From: GCA-003244245 sp963712995
Lineage (GTDB): Bacteria > Actinomycetota > Actinomycetes > Mycobacteriales > Pseudonocardiaceae
Length of the DNA stretch: 64,000 bases
Assembly: GCA_963712995.1 (NCBI GenBank)
Contig: CAVQKH010000026.1
Coordinates: 434,001 to 498,000 of the forward strand
Direction of reading: 5' to 3'
Part shown: positions 8,283-16,237 of the stretch, piece after piece
Layout: each line of letters begins with the position of its first letter
Position numbering within the stretch: position 1 is the stretch's first letter
Program-made: the position numbers and the translations under genes
Notes under the pieces: model-generated
What the model was told of the DNA's origin: nothing
Database searches by the model: none
The model's input: the letters and a program-made list of their open reading frames with translations, nothing else

Positions 8283-9497
8283 GTGGTGAGGACGACGCGC
8301 ACATCCGGTGGACGAGCCAGCGACGATCAAGAGCAGGAGTCTTTTGCTCGCGCTGTGGACAGTGGCATGTGTGATGTCGCCGATCGCACTTTGCATCGTG
8401 AGCTCACCGTTGTCGCCACCTTGCGCCAGGTCGGTGCTTCCGTCGGGCCCGATCCGGCGGAACGGGATCGGATGCGCCGGCGAGTGATGTCGGAGTTCGG
8501 CTCCGTCGTGCACGAGGGCAACAGTCCGGTTCTACCCTTGCATGCCTCTCGGCGGAGTCGCTGGGTTCCTGACCAGACCCGCGGAAGGCTGGTCGTAGCT
8601 GCTGCTGCGGCACTGTGCCTGCTGGTGTCGTTGTCCGGGATGAGCCTGCTGCTCGCCCGCGACGCGCTGCCCGGGGACGCGTTGTACAGCGTCAAGCGCA
8701 CCGCTGAATCAGCTCAACTCGGATTCACCTTCGGTGATCAACCCAAGGCGCTCAAGCACCTGGAGTTCGCCAGTTCACGGGTCGATGAGATCGAGATCAT
8801 GGCGAGCCAGGCCGACGCCGCCGGTAACTGGTCGGTCGGGCAGGCCAAGTTCCTACGCGCTCTTGATGATTTCGACTCGGATGCCACCGCGGGAGCACGG
8901 CTGCTCACCGGACTCGCCCTCACCGGTGAGCCCCGCAGCCTGACTGCTCTGCATACCTGGGCCGATCAGCAGAAACCCAGGCTGGCAGCGGTTCGGGCCG
9001 CGTTGCCGTTGTCGACCGGCGCCCGGATGGACAACACCCTGGCACTGCTGGATCGAATCATGATCAGGGCTTCCGCGCTGGGCAACCGGTCCCAGTGCGA
9101 CACAGTCACCACGGGTACCCGTGACGACCTCGGTCTTCTTCCGGCCCACGAAGCCTGCAATCCGGTCCCGGTGGACGGCACCTCCACGGTGGTCCCGCTT
9201 CCGGAGATGCTCCCAACCCCGCAGCCGAGCCAGCCGATCGTCGAAGTCCCGCCCAACCTGCTCCTGCGTCCTCCTTCAGGTAACCCGGTTCAGGTTCCCA
9301 CCAAGAACACCCCGAGCGGTAAGCCGAAACTTCCGGGAACCCGCAACCCTGGTGGAGTGCTTACCAACCCGGGTGACGCCGGTTCACAACCACTGCAACC
9401 GCAGCCGTGGCAACCCTTGCCAGGCCAGGATTCACCGCATCCCACCGGTCCCCTGCCACCGTGGATTTTGCAGCCCAACCTGTTGCCTCCCGGATAG
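8283..9497 (+). CDS. DUF5667 membrane protein, probable anti-sigma factor (RsbN-like)
   Basis: I take GTG 8283/8286 as start (AAGGG about 10 bp upstream), giving about 404 residues; ATG-like starts further upstream are possible. The N-terminal about 100 residues are cytoplasmic and would bind the sigma factor. One transmembrane helix follows (LVVAAAAALCLLVSLSGMSL, about 103-126). The DUF5667 segment comes next (ARDALPGDALYSVKRTAES). The C-terminal 130 residues are Pro/Gln/Asn-rich and predicted to be outside. The partner is the sigma factor gene about 120 bp upstream. In Streptomyces the equivalent RsbN inhibits BldN. Confidence 0.78.
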   Translation: MVRTTRTSGGRASDDQEQESFARAVDSGMCDVADRTLHRELTVVATLRQVGASVGPDPAERDRMRRRVMSEFGSVVHEGNSPVLPLHASRRSRWVPDQTRGRLVVAAAAALCLLVSLSGMSLLLARDALPGDALYSVKRTAESAQLGFTFGDQPKALKHLEFASSRVDEIEIMASQADAAGNWSVGQAKFLRALDDFDSDATAGARLLTGLALTGEPRSLTALHTWADQQKPRLAAVRAALPLSTGARMDNTLALLDRIMIRASALGNRSQCDTVTTGTRDDLGLLPAHEACNPVPVDGTSTVVPLPEMLPTPQPSQPIVEVPPNLLLRPPSGNPVQVPTKNTPSGKPKLPGTRNPGGVLTNPGDAGSQPLQPQPWQPLPGQDSPHPTGPLPPWILQPNLLPPG

Positions 9498-9596
9498 CCA
9501 GGCAGCACTCCGATACCCGGGGCAGGATCCAGTGCCACAACACGGCAGTCAGGACATCCGAAAGTGGCAGCAGGTGCCCTCGCCTACCACCGACGT

Positions 9597-9612
9597 CCCC
9601 GCGAGAGCGGGG
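9597..9612. terminator. Short GC hairpin between convergent genes
   Basis: CCCCGC-gaga-GCGGGG forms a 6-bp stem with a GNRA-type loop. It lies in the 120-bp gap between the rightward anti-sigma gene and the leftward acyltransferase gene, so it could serve either. Confidence 0.45.
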
Positions 9613-9620
9613 CCTGAAGA

Positions 9621-10589
9621 TCAGCTGAGAAAAGGGTTCCGGCGGAGGATGAGTAACCGGTACAGGCTCTGCTGGATGGTCTCGCGTATCTCATCGGTGA
9701 GGTTGAAGACCAACATCGGGTCCTCGGCGCACCCCGGAGCGTACTCGTCGGTTCGGACCGGCTCGCCGAACTCGATGTACCACTTGGACGGCAGCGGAAT
9801 CAGTCCCAGCGGGCCCAGCAGGGGGAACAACGGGGTCACCGGAAAGTACGGAGCGCCGAACAACCGGGCCAGCGGCTTGATGTCGCCGATCATCGGGTAG
9901 ATCTCCTCCGCGCCCACGATGGCGCACGGGATGATGGGCGTCTGCGTGCGCAGCGCTGCGGAGACGAACCCGCCGCGGCCGAAACGCTGCAACTTGTACC
10001 GGTCGCGGTAGCGCTTGCCGACGCCCTTGAAGCCCTCCGGCCACACACCCACCAGCTCCCCGGAGCGCAGCAGCCGCTCGGCGTCGGGCACACAAGCCAG
10101 AGTCTGACCGGACTTACGAGCCAGCGAACCGAGCAGCGGGGTGCGGAACAGCAGGTCAGCTCCGAGCATCCGCAGGTGCCGCCCCGCCGGATGCTCATCG
10201 CGTACCGCGACCGCGGTCATCAGCGCATCCATCGGCAGCGTCCCGGAATGGTTGGCGACCAGCAACGCGCCGCCCTCGGCGGGTACGTGATGGATACCGA
10301 TCGTCTCGACCCGGAACCAGGTCCGATACAACGGCCGAAGCAGCGGGAGCACCACGTGGTCGGTGAGGTCCGGATCGAAGCCGAACTCGTCGACGAGGTA
10401 GTCGCCACCCATCCGCCGGCGCGCGAATGCCAGCACATCGGCCAGCTCCCGGTACCATTGCGGATCGTCCCGATCCCGGTCGAGCATCGGCGGCTCGGCC
10501 AACTGCCTGACCGGTGGTGTCGCTGGTGGTCTCCCGGCGGTAGCTGTGCCGTGTGTGCGGTGCAGCGGAATCACTCGTGCCTGCGGCAT
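9621..10589 (-). CDS. 1-acylglycerol-3-phosphate acyltransferase-like protein (PlsC family)
   Basis: 322 residues. The acyltransferase block I is NHSGTLPMD (113-121) and the later block is WPEGFKGVGK. Both are characteristic of LPLAT/PlsC enzymes that acylate glycerol-phosphate lipids at the inner face of the membrane. The spacing H-x6-D is slightly longer than the textbook HX4D, as in the actinobacterial Rv0502-like branch. The N-terminal about 90 residues are specific to that branch. It lies 8 bp after the epimerase gene on the same strand, the same pairing as Rv0501-Rv0502. The exact lipid substrate is unknown. Confidence 0.85.
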   Translation of the reverse strand: MPQARVIPLHRTHGTATAGRPPATPPVRQLAEPPMLDRDRDDPQWYRELADVLAFARRRMGGDYLVDEFGFDPDLTDHVVLPLLRPLYRTWFRVETIGIHHVPAEGGALLVANHSGTLPMDALMTAVAVRDEHPAGRHLRMLGADLLFRTPLLGSLARKSGQTLACVPDAERLLRSGELVGVWPEGFKGVGKRYRDRYKLQRFGRGGFVSAALRTQTPIIPCAIVGAEEIYPMIGDIKPLARLFGAPYFPVTPLFPLLGPLGLIPLPSKWYIEFGEPVRTDEYAPGCAEDPMLVFNLTDEIRETIQQSLYRLLILRRNPFLS

Positions 10590-10597
10590 CGTCGCCC

Positions 10598-11644
10598 CTA
10601 CCGGCTACCGCAGCAAGGGCCAGCAAGACTGAGCAGGCAGTGCTGTGCCCCTGCCAGCAACGTCGGATCGATCGTGGGCCGCAGCGCTCGGCCCCGCACA
10701 TAGTCGTCGAAGGCCTGGGTGGTCGTCCACCGGGGCGTGAAGCCGAACTCGGTGCGTAGCCGGGTCGTGTCGAGCACTCGACCGACGTTGAGGAACCGGG
10801 TCTGCTCCGGGGAGTAGTCGACGAGGGCGGCCCCGCGCAACAGCCGGCCAACGGTGGCCACGGCCGGCCCAGGGATGGGCACGGGGAGTCGGCCCACCCG
10901 TCGAATCGCCTGGGACAGCAGCAGCACGCCGGCGCCACCGACGTTGACCGCACCGGGCAGTCGCACCCGGATCGCCCGCTCGAGCACCGCCAGCGCATCC
11001 TCCTCGTGCACCAGCTGCAGCCGAGCGTCGTAGCCCAACACCGTCGGCAGCACGGGCAACGCGAAGTACCGGCTCAAGACGGTGTCGATGCGTGGACCGA
11101 TGACGTCGGTGAAGCGCAGCACGGTGACGTCCACATCGGGGCGCCGGCGGGCAAATCCACGGATGTAGCCTTCGACCTCCACGGCGTCCTTGGCATATCC
11201 CGAGGTCACCGCCCCGTTCGGTTCATCACTCTCGGTGAATACGGCCGGATCCTGGGGGCTGATCCCATACACCGCGCCGGTGGACTTCACGACCAGCCGG
11301 GTGAGTGTCGTCGAGCGCTGGCAGGCCGCGAGGAGCCGCATGGTGCCGATGACGTTCATCTCTTTCATCGAGCTGCGGCCACCCGCCTCCCGGGGGTTGG
11401 CACTCATAGAGGCGTGCACCACGGTGTCCACCTTGGCCCCGGCGATTATCTTGGAGATCACCGGATGGCGCAGGTCGACAGGCACGAACTCAGCGCGTCC
11501 CATCCGCCGCGCCAGCTCTGGGCGCGGCGGCACCGCGTCCACGGCAAGCACGCGGCCAATCGTCGGATCGGCCGCGAGCCGAGCCGCCAACTGCCCGCCG
11601 ATGAAGCGACTCGCACCGGTGACAAGAACCGTGGACGGCGACAT
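10598..11644 (-). CDS. NAD-dependent epimerase/dehydratase (extended SDR, GalE2-like)
   Basis: 348 residues. The nucleotide-binding loop VLVTGASRFIGGQLAARL is at the N-terminus. DAVPPRPELARR follows the second strand, and SGYAKDAVEVEGY occupies the position of the active-site tyrosine region (the family has YAK rather than the usual YxxxK). This matches the Rv0501-like group that accompanies the PlsC-like acyltransferase. The substrate is not known; the name GalE2 is historical. It is probably co-transcribed with the acyltransferase downstream. Confidence 0.85.
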   Translation of the reverse strand: MSPSTVLVTGASRFIGGQLAARLAADPTIGRVLAVDAVPPRPELARRMGRAEFVPVDLRHPVISKIIAGAKVDTVVHASMSANPREAGGRSSMKEMNVIGTMRLLAACQRSTTLTRLVVKSTGAVYGISPQDPAVFTESDEPNGAVTSGYAKDAVEVEGYIRGFARRRPDVDVTVLRFTDVIGPRIDTVLSRYFALPVLPTVLGYDARLQLVHEEDALAVLERAIRVRLPGAVNVGGAGVLLLSQAIRRVGRLPVPIPGPAVATVGRLLRGAALVDYSPEQTRFLNVGRVLDTTRLRTEFGFTPRWTTTQAFDDYVRGRALRPTIDPTLLAGAQHCLLSLAGPCCGSR

Positions 11645-11688
11645 GGTGCCCTCCCGCGCCCCGCCAAGCAGCGCAGTACCCGCCGAAA

Positions 11689-11790
11689 CTACTTCTTGAG
11701 CTTGCGGCGCTGTACCCGCGTCTTTCGCAGCAACTTGCGATGCTTCTTCTTGGACATGCGCTTACGGCGTTTCTTGATCACCGAGCCCAT
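11689..11790 (-). CDS. Small basic AURKAIP1/COX24-domain protein (33 residues)
   Basis: A 33-codon frame starts at ATG 11790 with a near-perfect AGGAGGT 5 bp upstream. About half of the residues are Lys or Arg (IKKRRKRMSKKKHRKLLRK). This is the conserved tiny protein annotated in many actinobacteria next to the BldC-like HTH gene, equivalent to Rv0500B. It is related to the bacterial-type bS22/COX24 ribosome-associated family, so an RNA or ribosome-binding role is likely. Confidence 0.88.
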   Translation of the reverse strand: MGSVIKKRRKRMSKKKHRKLLRKTRVQRRKLKK

Positions 11791-11933
11791 GCTCGACCTC
11801 CTCGCTGGTCATGAATGAACTGGCCGTGACGGTACCGACCGTGGATGCGCTCGCGGCGCGCCCGAGCGCAGGCGTGATCAGCCGCTCAGGTTACCCCTGC
11901 CCGGATCCGCGAGACGCACCCGACCCGATCATC

Positions 11934-12140
11934 TCATCCCGCATCGAAATAGGCGTTCTCCAGGTAACCGTGCACGGCCGCTTCCGGAACCCGGAAAGAC
12001 CGCCCGACTCGTACCGCAGGTAGTTCACCCGCGTGCACCAGCCGGTAGACCGTCATCTTGGATACCCGCATCATCGCAGCCACCTCGGCGACCGTGAGGA
12101 ACTGCACCTTGGTCGGCCCGGCTTGTTCGTTCATCAGCAT
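11934..12140 (-). CDS. Excisionase/MerR-type helix-turn-helix DNA-binding protein (BldC-family)
   Basis: 68 residues. Residues 13-60 are a winged HTH of the BldC/excisionase type: FLTVAEVAAMMRVSKMTVYRL, then the wing AGELPAVRVGRSFRVPEAAV. Such proteins bind direct repeats cooperatively and regulate development in Streptomyces. The gene is the counterpart of Rv0500A, located between proC and the small COX24-like gene. Two ATGs (12140, 12134) are possible; a GAGG lies about 11 bp before the first. Confidence 0.88.
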   Translation of the reverse strand: MLMNEQAGPTKVQFLTVAEVAAMMRVSKMTVYRLVHAGELPAVRVGRSFRVPEAAVHGYLENAYFDAG

Positions 12141-12267
12141 GGGTCATCGCGTCCTCACCACGTCGCGCGCCGCTGGGCTTCCCCTCCCGCGGTCCGTGAC
12201 GCACCTGTTCAGATGAGAGTAGCGGGACTGGTGGTGGCCGTGCGACTCCCATCCGTTGTTATCGACC

Positions 12268-13077
12268 TCAGTTCTGGTGAGCCGCTCCGAGCTCGACCGA
12301 CCGATCGCGGGCCGCTTCGATGGCGGACAGTAAGGCGGCCCGCACACCGTGCCGCTCCAGCTCCCGAATCGCCATGATCGTCGTGCCACCGGGGGAGGTC
12401 ACCGCCTCGCGTAGCAGCACCGGGTGCTCGGCGGTCTCGCGCAGCATCCGGGCCGCGCCGATAGCGGACTGGGTGATCAGTTCGGTCACCAACGGCCGGG
12501 GCAACCCGATCAGGATCCCCGCGTCGATCATCGCCTCGACGAGGTAGAAGAAGTAGGCCGGGCCGGACCCGGACAGCGCGGTGACGGCGTCCTGCTGGCT
12601 TTCGGGCACCCGGACCACCTTGCCCACGCTGCCCAGCAGTTGCTCGGTCAGCTCCAGATGGGCATCGGTGGCGAAGCGACCGGCGGATATCGCGCTCATC
12701 GCCTCACCGACGAGCATCGGGGTGTTGGGCATGACCCGCACGACCGCCACCCCGTCCGGGAGCCGGCGCTCGTAGAGCGCGGTGGGCAGCCCGGCGCACA
12801 GACTCACGATCAGGGTGTCCGGGCTGATCAGCCCGGCGAGCTCGACCAGCAGCGGGTCGATGTCCTGCGGCTTGACCGCGACGACCAGGACGTCGGCCTT
12901 GGTCGCGGCGGTGGCGGTGTCGACCGCGCGAACCCGGTAGGTCCGCTCGAGCTGCGCAGCCCGGTCGGGATAACGCTCGGTGAACATCAACTCATCGGGG
13001 CTGCGCCCCCTGGCGAGCAGCCCGGCCAACAAGGCCTCACCGATCTTGCCAGCGCCCAGAACAGCGATCGTGCTCAT
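12268..13077 (-). CDS. proC: Pyrroline-5-carboxylate reductase
   Basis: 269 residues from ATG 13077, the family length. An upstream in-frame extension to 13365 would translate the repeat region and is rejected. The Rossmann motif GAGKIGEALLAGL is at the N-terminus, VVAVKPQDI is the middle motif, and the C-terminal signature runs LSGSGPAYFFYLVEAMIDAG through TSPGGTT. The enzyme makes proline from P5C with NAD(P)H. Proline dehydrogenase lies immediately upstream on the same strand, so biosynthesis and catabolism genes adjoin. Confidence 0.95.
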   Translation of the reverse strand: MSTIAVLGAGKIGEALLAGLLARGRSPDELMFTERYPDRAAQLERTYRVRAVDTATAATKADVLVVAVKPQDIDPLLVELAGLISPDTLIVSLCAGLPTALYERRLPDGVAVVRVMPNTPMLVGEAMSAISAGRFATDAHLELTEQLLGSVGKVVRVPESQQDAVTALSGSGPAYFFYLVEAMIDAGILIGLPRPLVTELITQSAIGAARMLRETAEHPVLLREAVTSPGGTTIMAIRELERHGVRAALLSAIEAARDRSVELGAAHQN

Positions 13078-13115
13078 ACCGGCAGCGTGCCACAACCGCC
13101 CAAGACCCCGTACAA

Positions 13116-13186
13116 CACTGCGTTCTGGGGACAGACTGCAGTAATCAGGCTCCGTTTCACTGCGTTCTGGGGACAGACTGCAGTAA
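13116..13186. repeat. Pair of 29-bp hairpin-forming direct repeats
   Basis: An identical 29-bp sequence occurs at 13116-13144 and 13158-13186. Each copy is an imperfect inverted repeat (ACTGCGTTCTG / CAGACTGCAGT around GGGA, 9 of 11 pairs). The second copy overlaps the last codons of the proline dehydrogenase gene and supplies its stop. Confidence 0.85.
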
Positions 13187-14089
13187 GGCGCGCAGGAAGA
13201 AGGCGAGGTTGCTGGGTCGCTCGGCGAGGCGGCGGGTGAGATAGCCATACCAGTCCGAGCCGTAGGGCAGGTAGACCCGGATAGTGTCACCGGCGCCGGC
13301 CAGCCGGCGCTGCTCTGCTGGACGCACGCCGTAGAGCATCTGATACTCGAAGCTGCCCGGGGCACGCCCGTACCAGCGGGCCCGCTTGCCCACGATGTCG
13401 ATCAGCCGCGGATCGTGCGTGGCGAACATGGGATAGCCAGGTGCCGCCAGCAGCACGTTGGCACAGCGCACAAAGCTTCGCGCGACCTCCTCCGGGGTCC
13501 GAAACGCCAGCTCGGGCGGTTCGGCGTACGCGCCCTTGCACAACCGGACCCGGGCACCTTGGCGGGCCAATGACCGGCAGTCCTGCTCCGTACGGTGCAG
13601 GTAGGCCTGCAGCACCGCCCCGGTCATAGGCCAGTTGCGGCGTAGCTGCGCGTGCACCCGCAGGGTGGAATCAGTGAGGGTGTGGTCCTCGGCGTCCAGG
13701 GTGACGGTCGTACCGGCCTGCTGTGCGGCCGCGCAGATCCGGGATACCTGGCGCAGCGCCAGAGCCTCGTCCAGCCGCTGGCCCACAGCGGAGAGCTTCA
13801 CACTCACCTCGGCCCTGCCCGTCAGGTTCTCGGCGCTCAAGCAGTCCAATAACTCCAGGTAGGCGCGCACGGTCGACTCCGCGCCCGCCTCGTCGGCGAC
13901 GCTTTCCCCCAGGTGGTCCAGGGTCACGGTCAGACCGTCAGCCACCAGCGCAGCGGCAGCGCGCACCGCCTGCCCAGCGCTCACCCCCGCCACGAAGCGA
14001 CTGACCACATAACGGCTGACCGCGGCGCTACCAACCAGCCTACGAACGGCCGGATTCCCCGCAGCAGCCAAAATCAGCGACCGCAGCAC
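13157..14089 (-). CDS. Proline dehydrogenase (monofunctional PRODH)
   Basis: 310 residues, the size of stand-alone actinobacterial PRODH (PruB type). It oxidises proline to P5C with FAD. Visible motifs: VTLDAEDHTLTD, AVLQAYLHRTEQD, RVRLCKGAYAEP, FATHDPRLID, and the C-terminal substrate-binding YGSDWYGYLTRRLAERPSN. It precedes proC. Its last nine residues are encoded by a 29-bp hairpin repeat, so the natural C-terminus may have been altered by repeat insertion without touching the barrel. Confidence 0.92.
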   Translation of the reverse strand: MLRSLILAAAGNPAVRRLVGSAAVSRYVVSRFVAGVSAGQAVRAAAALVADGLTVTLDHLGESVADEAGAESTVRAYLELLDCLSAENLTGRAEVSVKLSAVGQRLDEALALRQVSRICAAAQQAGTTVTLDAEDHTLTDSTLRVHAQLRRNWPMTGAVLQAYLHRTEQDCRSLARQGARVRLCKGAYAEPPELAFRTPEEVARSFVRCANVLLAAPGYPMFATHDPRLIDIVGKRARWYGRAPGSFEYQMLYGVRPAEQRRLAGAGDTIRVYLPYGSDWYGYLTRRLAERPSNLAFFLRALLQSVPRTQ

Positions 14090-14133
14090 AGCTCACCCAT
14101 CCGAGCTCTCACCCCACCCGAAACCCTCAGCCA

Positions 14134-14191
14134 CCCGAACTCAACAGGAGAGTCGTCCGGCGCGTGGCGCAGCACTGCTGTTGAGTTCGGG
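14134..14191. promoter_or_regulatory. Perfect 14-bp inverted repeat upstream of proline dehydrogenase
   Basis: CCCGAACTCAACAG (14134-14147) and its exact complement (14178-14191) flank a 30-bp spacer, 45 bp upstream of the PRODH start and just after the stop of the small membrane protein gene. It may be a terminator for that gene, a repeat element, or an operator for proline catabolism. Confidence 0.6.
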
Positions 14192-14231
14192 AACGGCCGG
14201 GTTGGGTGTGCTGGTACACAGAATGATCGGG

Positions 14232-14510
14232 TCAGCTGGTCTCCGTCGAGCCGACCTCGCTCAGGGGTTGCGGTGCCTCGGGGGCGCTGCTGGGTTCCGG
14301 CGCCCGAGTGGTGTGCGCGGACTCGACTGCCGGCTCCGGGGTGGACTCCCGGGGGTTGGACTCCTGAGGGTTGGACTCCTGAGGGTTGGACTCCTGAGGG
14401 TTGGATTCCTGGCTGGACTCGCGCTGCATGGTGTCCCGCACAGCGAACCGCACGGCTGCGGCGAGTATCACGATGCCGATGACGATCTCGATCACGATGA
14501 CGGCGCTCAT
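14232..14510 (-). CDS. Small single-pass membrane protein with QESNP repeats
   Basis: 92 residues starting at ATG 14510 with AAGGAGTG 11 bp upstream. Residues 3-22 are one transmembrane helix (VIVIEIVIGIVILAAAVRF). The cytoplasmic or external tail contains QESNP repeated about four times, encoded by a 15-bp tandem repeat, followed by a low-complexity Pro/Glu/Ser region. No family is recognised. It lies between the sugar-phosphate isomerase-like gene and PRODH on the same strand. Confidence 0.65.
   Translation of the reverse strand: MSAVIVIEIVIGIVILAAAVRFAVRDTMQRESSQESNPQESNPQESNPQESNPRESTPEPAVESAHTTRAPEPSSAPEAPQPLSEVGSTETS
14353..14412. repeat. 15-bp in-frame tandem repeat (4 units)
   Basis: Three exact copies of gggttggactcctga plus a fourth degenerate one encode the QESNP repeats of the small membrane protein. 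Confidence 0.9.
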
Positions 14511-14577
14511 GACAAGCGTTCACTCCTTCGATCAGTACAGATATTCCCCCGCTGCAGCGAGGTCCCAACTGGGTCGC

Positions 14578-15363
14578 TCACAAATGCAAGCGGGCGAAGA
14601 GTAGCGCCTCGATCAAAATGGCTCGACGCTCCGGGCGGGTACGGGCCCGCCGGGTACTCACTTCGAGCACCACAGTGCCGGTGAAGCCACCGCTGGCCAG
14701 CGCCAGGCACACCTCGGCGCAGGGCTGGCTGCCCCGGCCGGGTGCCAGATGCTCATCACGGGGCGCGCCGCTGCCGTCGGCCAGATGCAGGTGCGCCAGC
14801 TGCGACCCCATCCGCTGCGCCATCGCCACCGCGTCGATTCCCGCCGTGGCGGTGTGTGAGAGGTCCAGCGTGTAGTGCGAGAACCCGACGTCGGTGGGAT
14901 CCGGTGACGGTAAGTAGCCGGACAGCTCCAGCCCGCCACGGCGCATCGGGAACATGTTCTCCACCGCGATGACCAGGCCGGACGAGGTCTCCAGCGCGGC
15001 GACCTGCTCCACGAAGCCGGCGGCGTAATCGCGTTGCCAGCGAAACGGGGGGTGCACCACCACGGTGCGGGCCCCCAGTTCGGTGGCTGCCCGCACCGTC
15101 AGATCCAGCCGAACTACCGGGTCCGCCGCCCACACCCGCTGTGTGATCAGCAAGCAGGGAGCGTGCAGGGCGAACACCGGCATCTGGTAGCGAATCGCCA
15201 GATCCGCGACAGCGGCGACGTCCTGGCTTGCCGGATCGCCCCAGACCATCACCTCAACCCCGTCGTAGCCGAGCTCAGCGGCGAGCTCGAAGGCCACCGA
15301 GATCGGTTCCGGCCACACCGAGGCGGTGGACAGCGCCACCTTGATCGGGTCGGCGGCAGCCAC
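14578..15363 (-). CDS. Sugar phosphate isomerase/epimerase-like TIM-barrel protein (Rv0498-like)
   Basis: I start at GTG 15363, four bp after the stop of the preceding gene, giving 261 residues; an ATG at 15423 would overlap that gene by 56 bp. The sequence is an AP-endonuclease-2 type TIM barrel: ALSTASVWPEP, GYDGVEVMVWGDP, VFALHAPCLL, VVVHPPFRWQRDYA, VAVENMFPMRRGG, TLDLSHTATAG, LHLADGSGAPRDEHLAPGRG. These carry His/Glu/Asp metal ligands. In Mycobacterium the equivalent gene lies beside ppx. The substrate is unknown. Confidence 0.82.
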   Translation of the reverse strand: MAAADPIKVALSTASVWPEPISVAFELAAELGYDGVEVMVWGDPASQDVAAVADLAIRYQMPVFALHAPCLLITQRVWAADPVVRLDLTVRAATELGARTVVVHPPFRWQRDYAAGFVEQVAALETSSGLVIAVENMFPMRRGGLELSGYLPSPDPTDVGFSHYTLDLSHTATAGIDAVAMAQRMGSQLAHLHLADGSGAPRDEHLAPGRGSQPCAEVCLALASGGFTGTVVLEVSTRRARTRPERRAILIEALLFARLHL

Positions 15364-15367
15364 CGGG

Positions 15368-16237
15368 TTATCGGCCGACGAGCAACAGCGCTGCCGGGGA
15401 CACCGTGACGAAAAGACCGACAAGCACCGCGATCACCGTCGTCTGCAGGTCCTCGGCACGGCGAACCCGGCGCACCACCCAGACCAGCCCAGTGATCACG
15501 GCGAGCGCCACGACCAACGCCACCACCGGGATCCGCTGCCAAAGCCACTCGCAGACCAGCCACAGCGCCGCACCGCCGACGACGCCGATCCCGACCTGGC
15601 TCACCATCGCGGCCCACTCCAACAACGGGGAACCGGACTCCGCACGACTGGTTTGCGGGTCGGCTTCGGGCTCGGCGGTGGGATTCCCGTGCTGCTCGGG
15701 AATGTTGCGGGCGGCGGTGCCCAGGCCGGCTGGCAGCCGGGGGTTGGTCGCCGGGGTGGCGTTGGTCGCCTGGGTGGCGTTGGTCGCCTGGGTGGCGTTG
15801 GTCGGCGCGAAGGTAGTAGACGCAGCGTTGCCTGGACGGCGGTTCGACCAGGGAGCGGGGTTCATCGGCAGCGGATCAAACCGCGGTAGCTGATCCGTGA
15901 CGGGTCCCTCCGGCACCGCGGTTCTGGTCAACGACGCTGCGCCGGCCCCCACCGGCGGTAAGTCCACCGCCGGGCTCCAGGTGCGGTTGGTGAGACTGCC
16001 GAGACTCGGCTGAGTCGACTCGACACAGTCAGGGCGACTCAGATCGGGTCGGCTCTGCTGGGCGGCCGGCGCAGCAGAACGATCGTCCTGCGCGATCGTG
16101 CCGGTGTCCTCGACGCCGGCGTCGTCTTCGGCCCGGCGACGCCGGCGCCCGGTGGTCGGGGCCGACTCGCCGTATCGGGCCAGCAGTTCAGCCACGGTGA
16201 ACTGCGCCCGCTCCTGCGATTCGCTACTGCGCCTCAT
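15368..16237 (-). CDS. Conserved membrane protein with Arg-rich N-terminus and TNATQA repeats (Rv0497-like)
   Basis: 289 residues. Residues 1-60 carry FTVAELLARYG followed by RRRRR. The middle is disordered and contains TNATQA repeats encoded by an 18-bp tandem repeat. The C-terminal about 90 residues hold three hydrophobic helices (VGIGVVGGAALWLVCEWLW, VVALVVALAVITGLVWVV, TVIAVLVGLFVTVSPAALLL). This resembles the conserved protein between ppx and the isomerase in Mycobacterium. Its function is unknown; the start overlaps the ppx stop by 14 bp, suggesting an operon. Confidence 0.75.
   Translation of the reverse strand: MRRSSESQERAQFTVAELLARYGESAPTTGRRRRRAEDDAGVEDTGTIAQDDRSAAPAAQQSRPDLSRPDCVESTQPSLGSLTNRTWSPAVDLPPVGAGAASLTRTAVPEGPVTDQLPRFDPLPMNPAPWSNRRPGNAASTTFAPTNATQATNATQATNATPATNPRLPAGLGTAARNIPEQHGNPTAEPEADPQTSRAESGSPLLEWAAMVSQVGIGVVGGAALWLVCEWLWQRIPVVALVVALAVITGLVWVVRRVRRAEDLQTTVIAVLVGLFVTVSPAALLLVGR
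15743..15796. repeat. 18-bp in-frame tandem repeat (3 units)
   Basis: Three consecutive copies of an 18-bp unit (one mismatch in the first) encode repeated Thr-Asn-Ala-Thr residues in the membrane protein. Confidence 0.88.

Noticed and set aside
13078..13365. In-frame N-terminal extension of proC
   Set aside because: It translates the 29-bp hairpin repeats and the end of the PRODH gene; ProC homologues start at the MSTIAVLGAGKIG segment.
14353..14412. Possible CRISPR-like array
   Set aside because: The 15-bp units are contiguous without spacers and are translated as QESNP; no cas genes are present.
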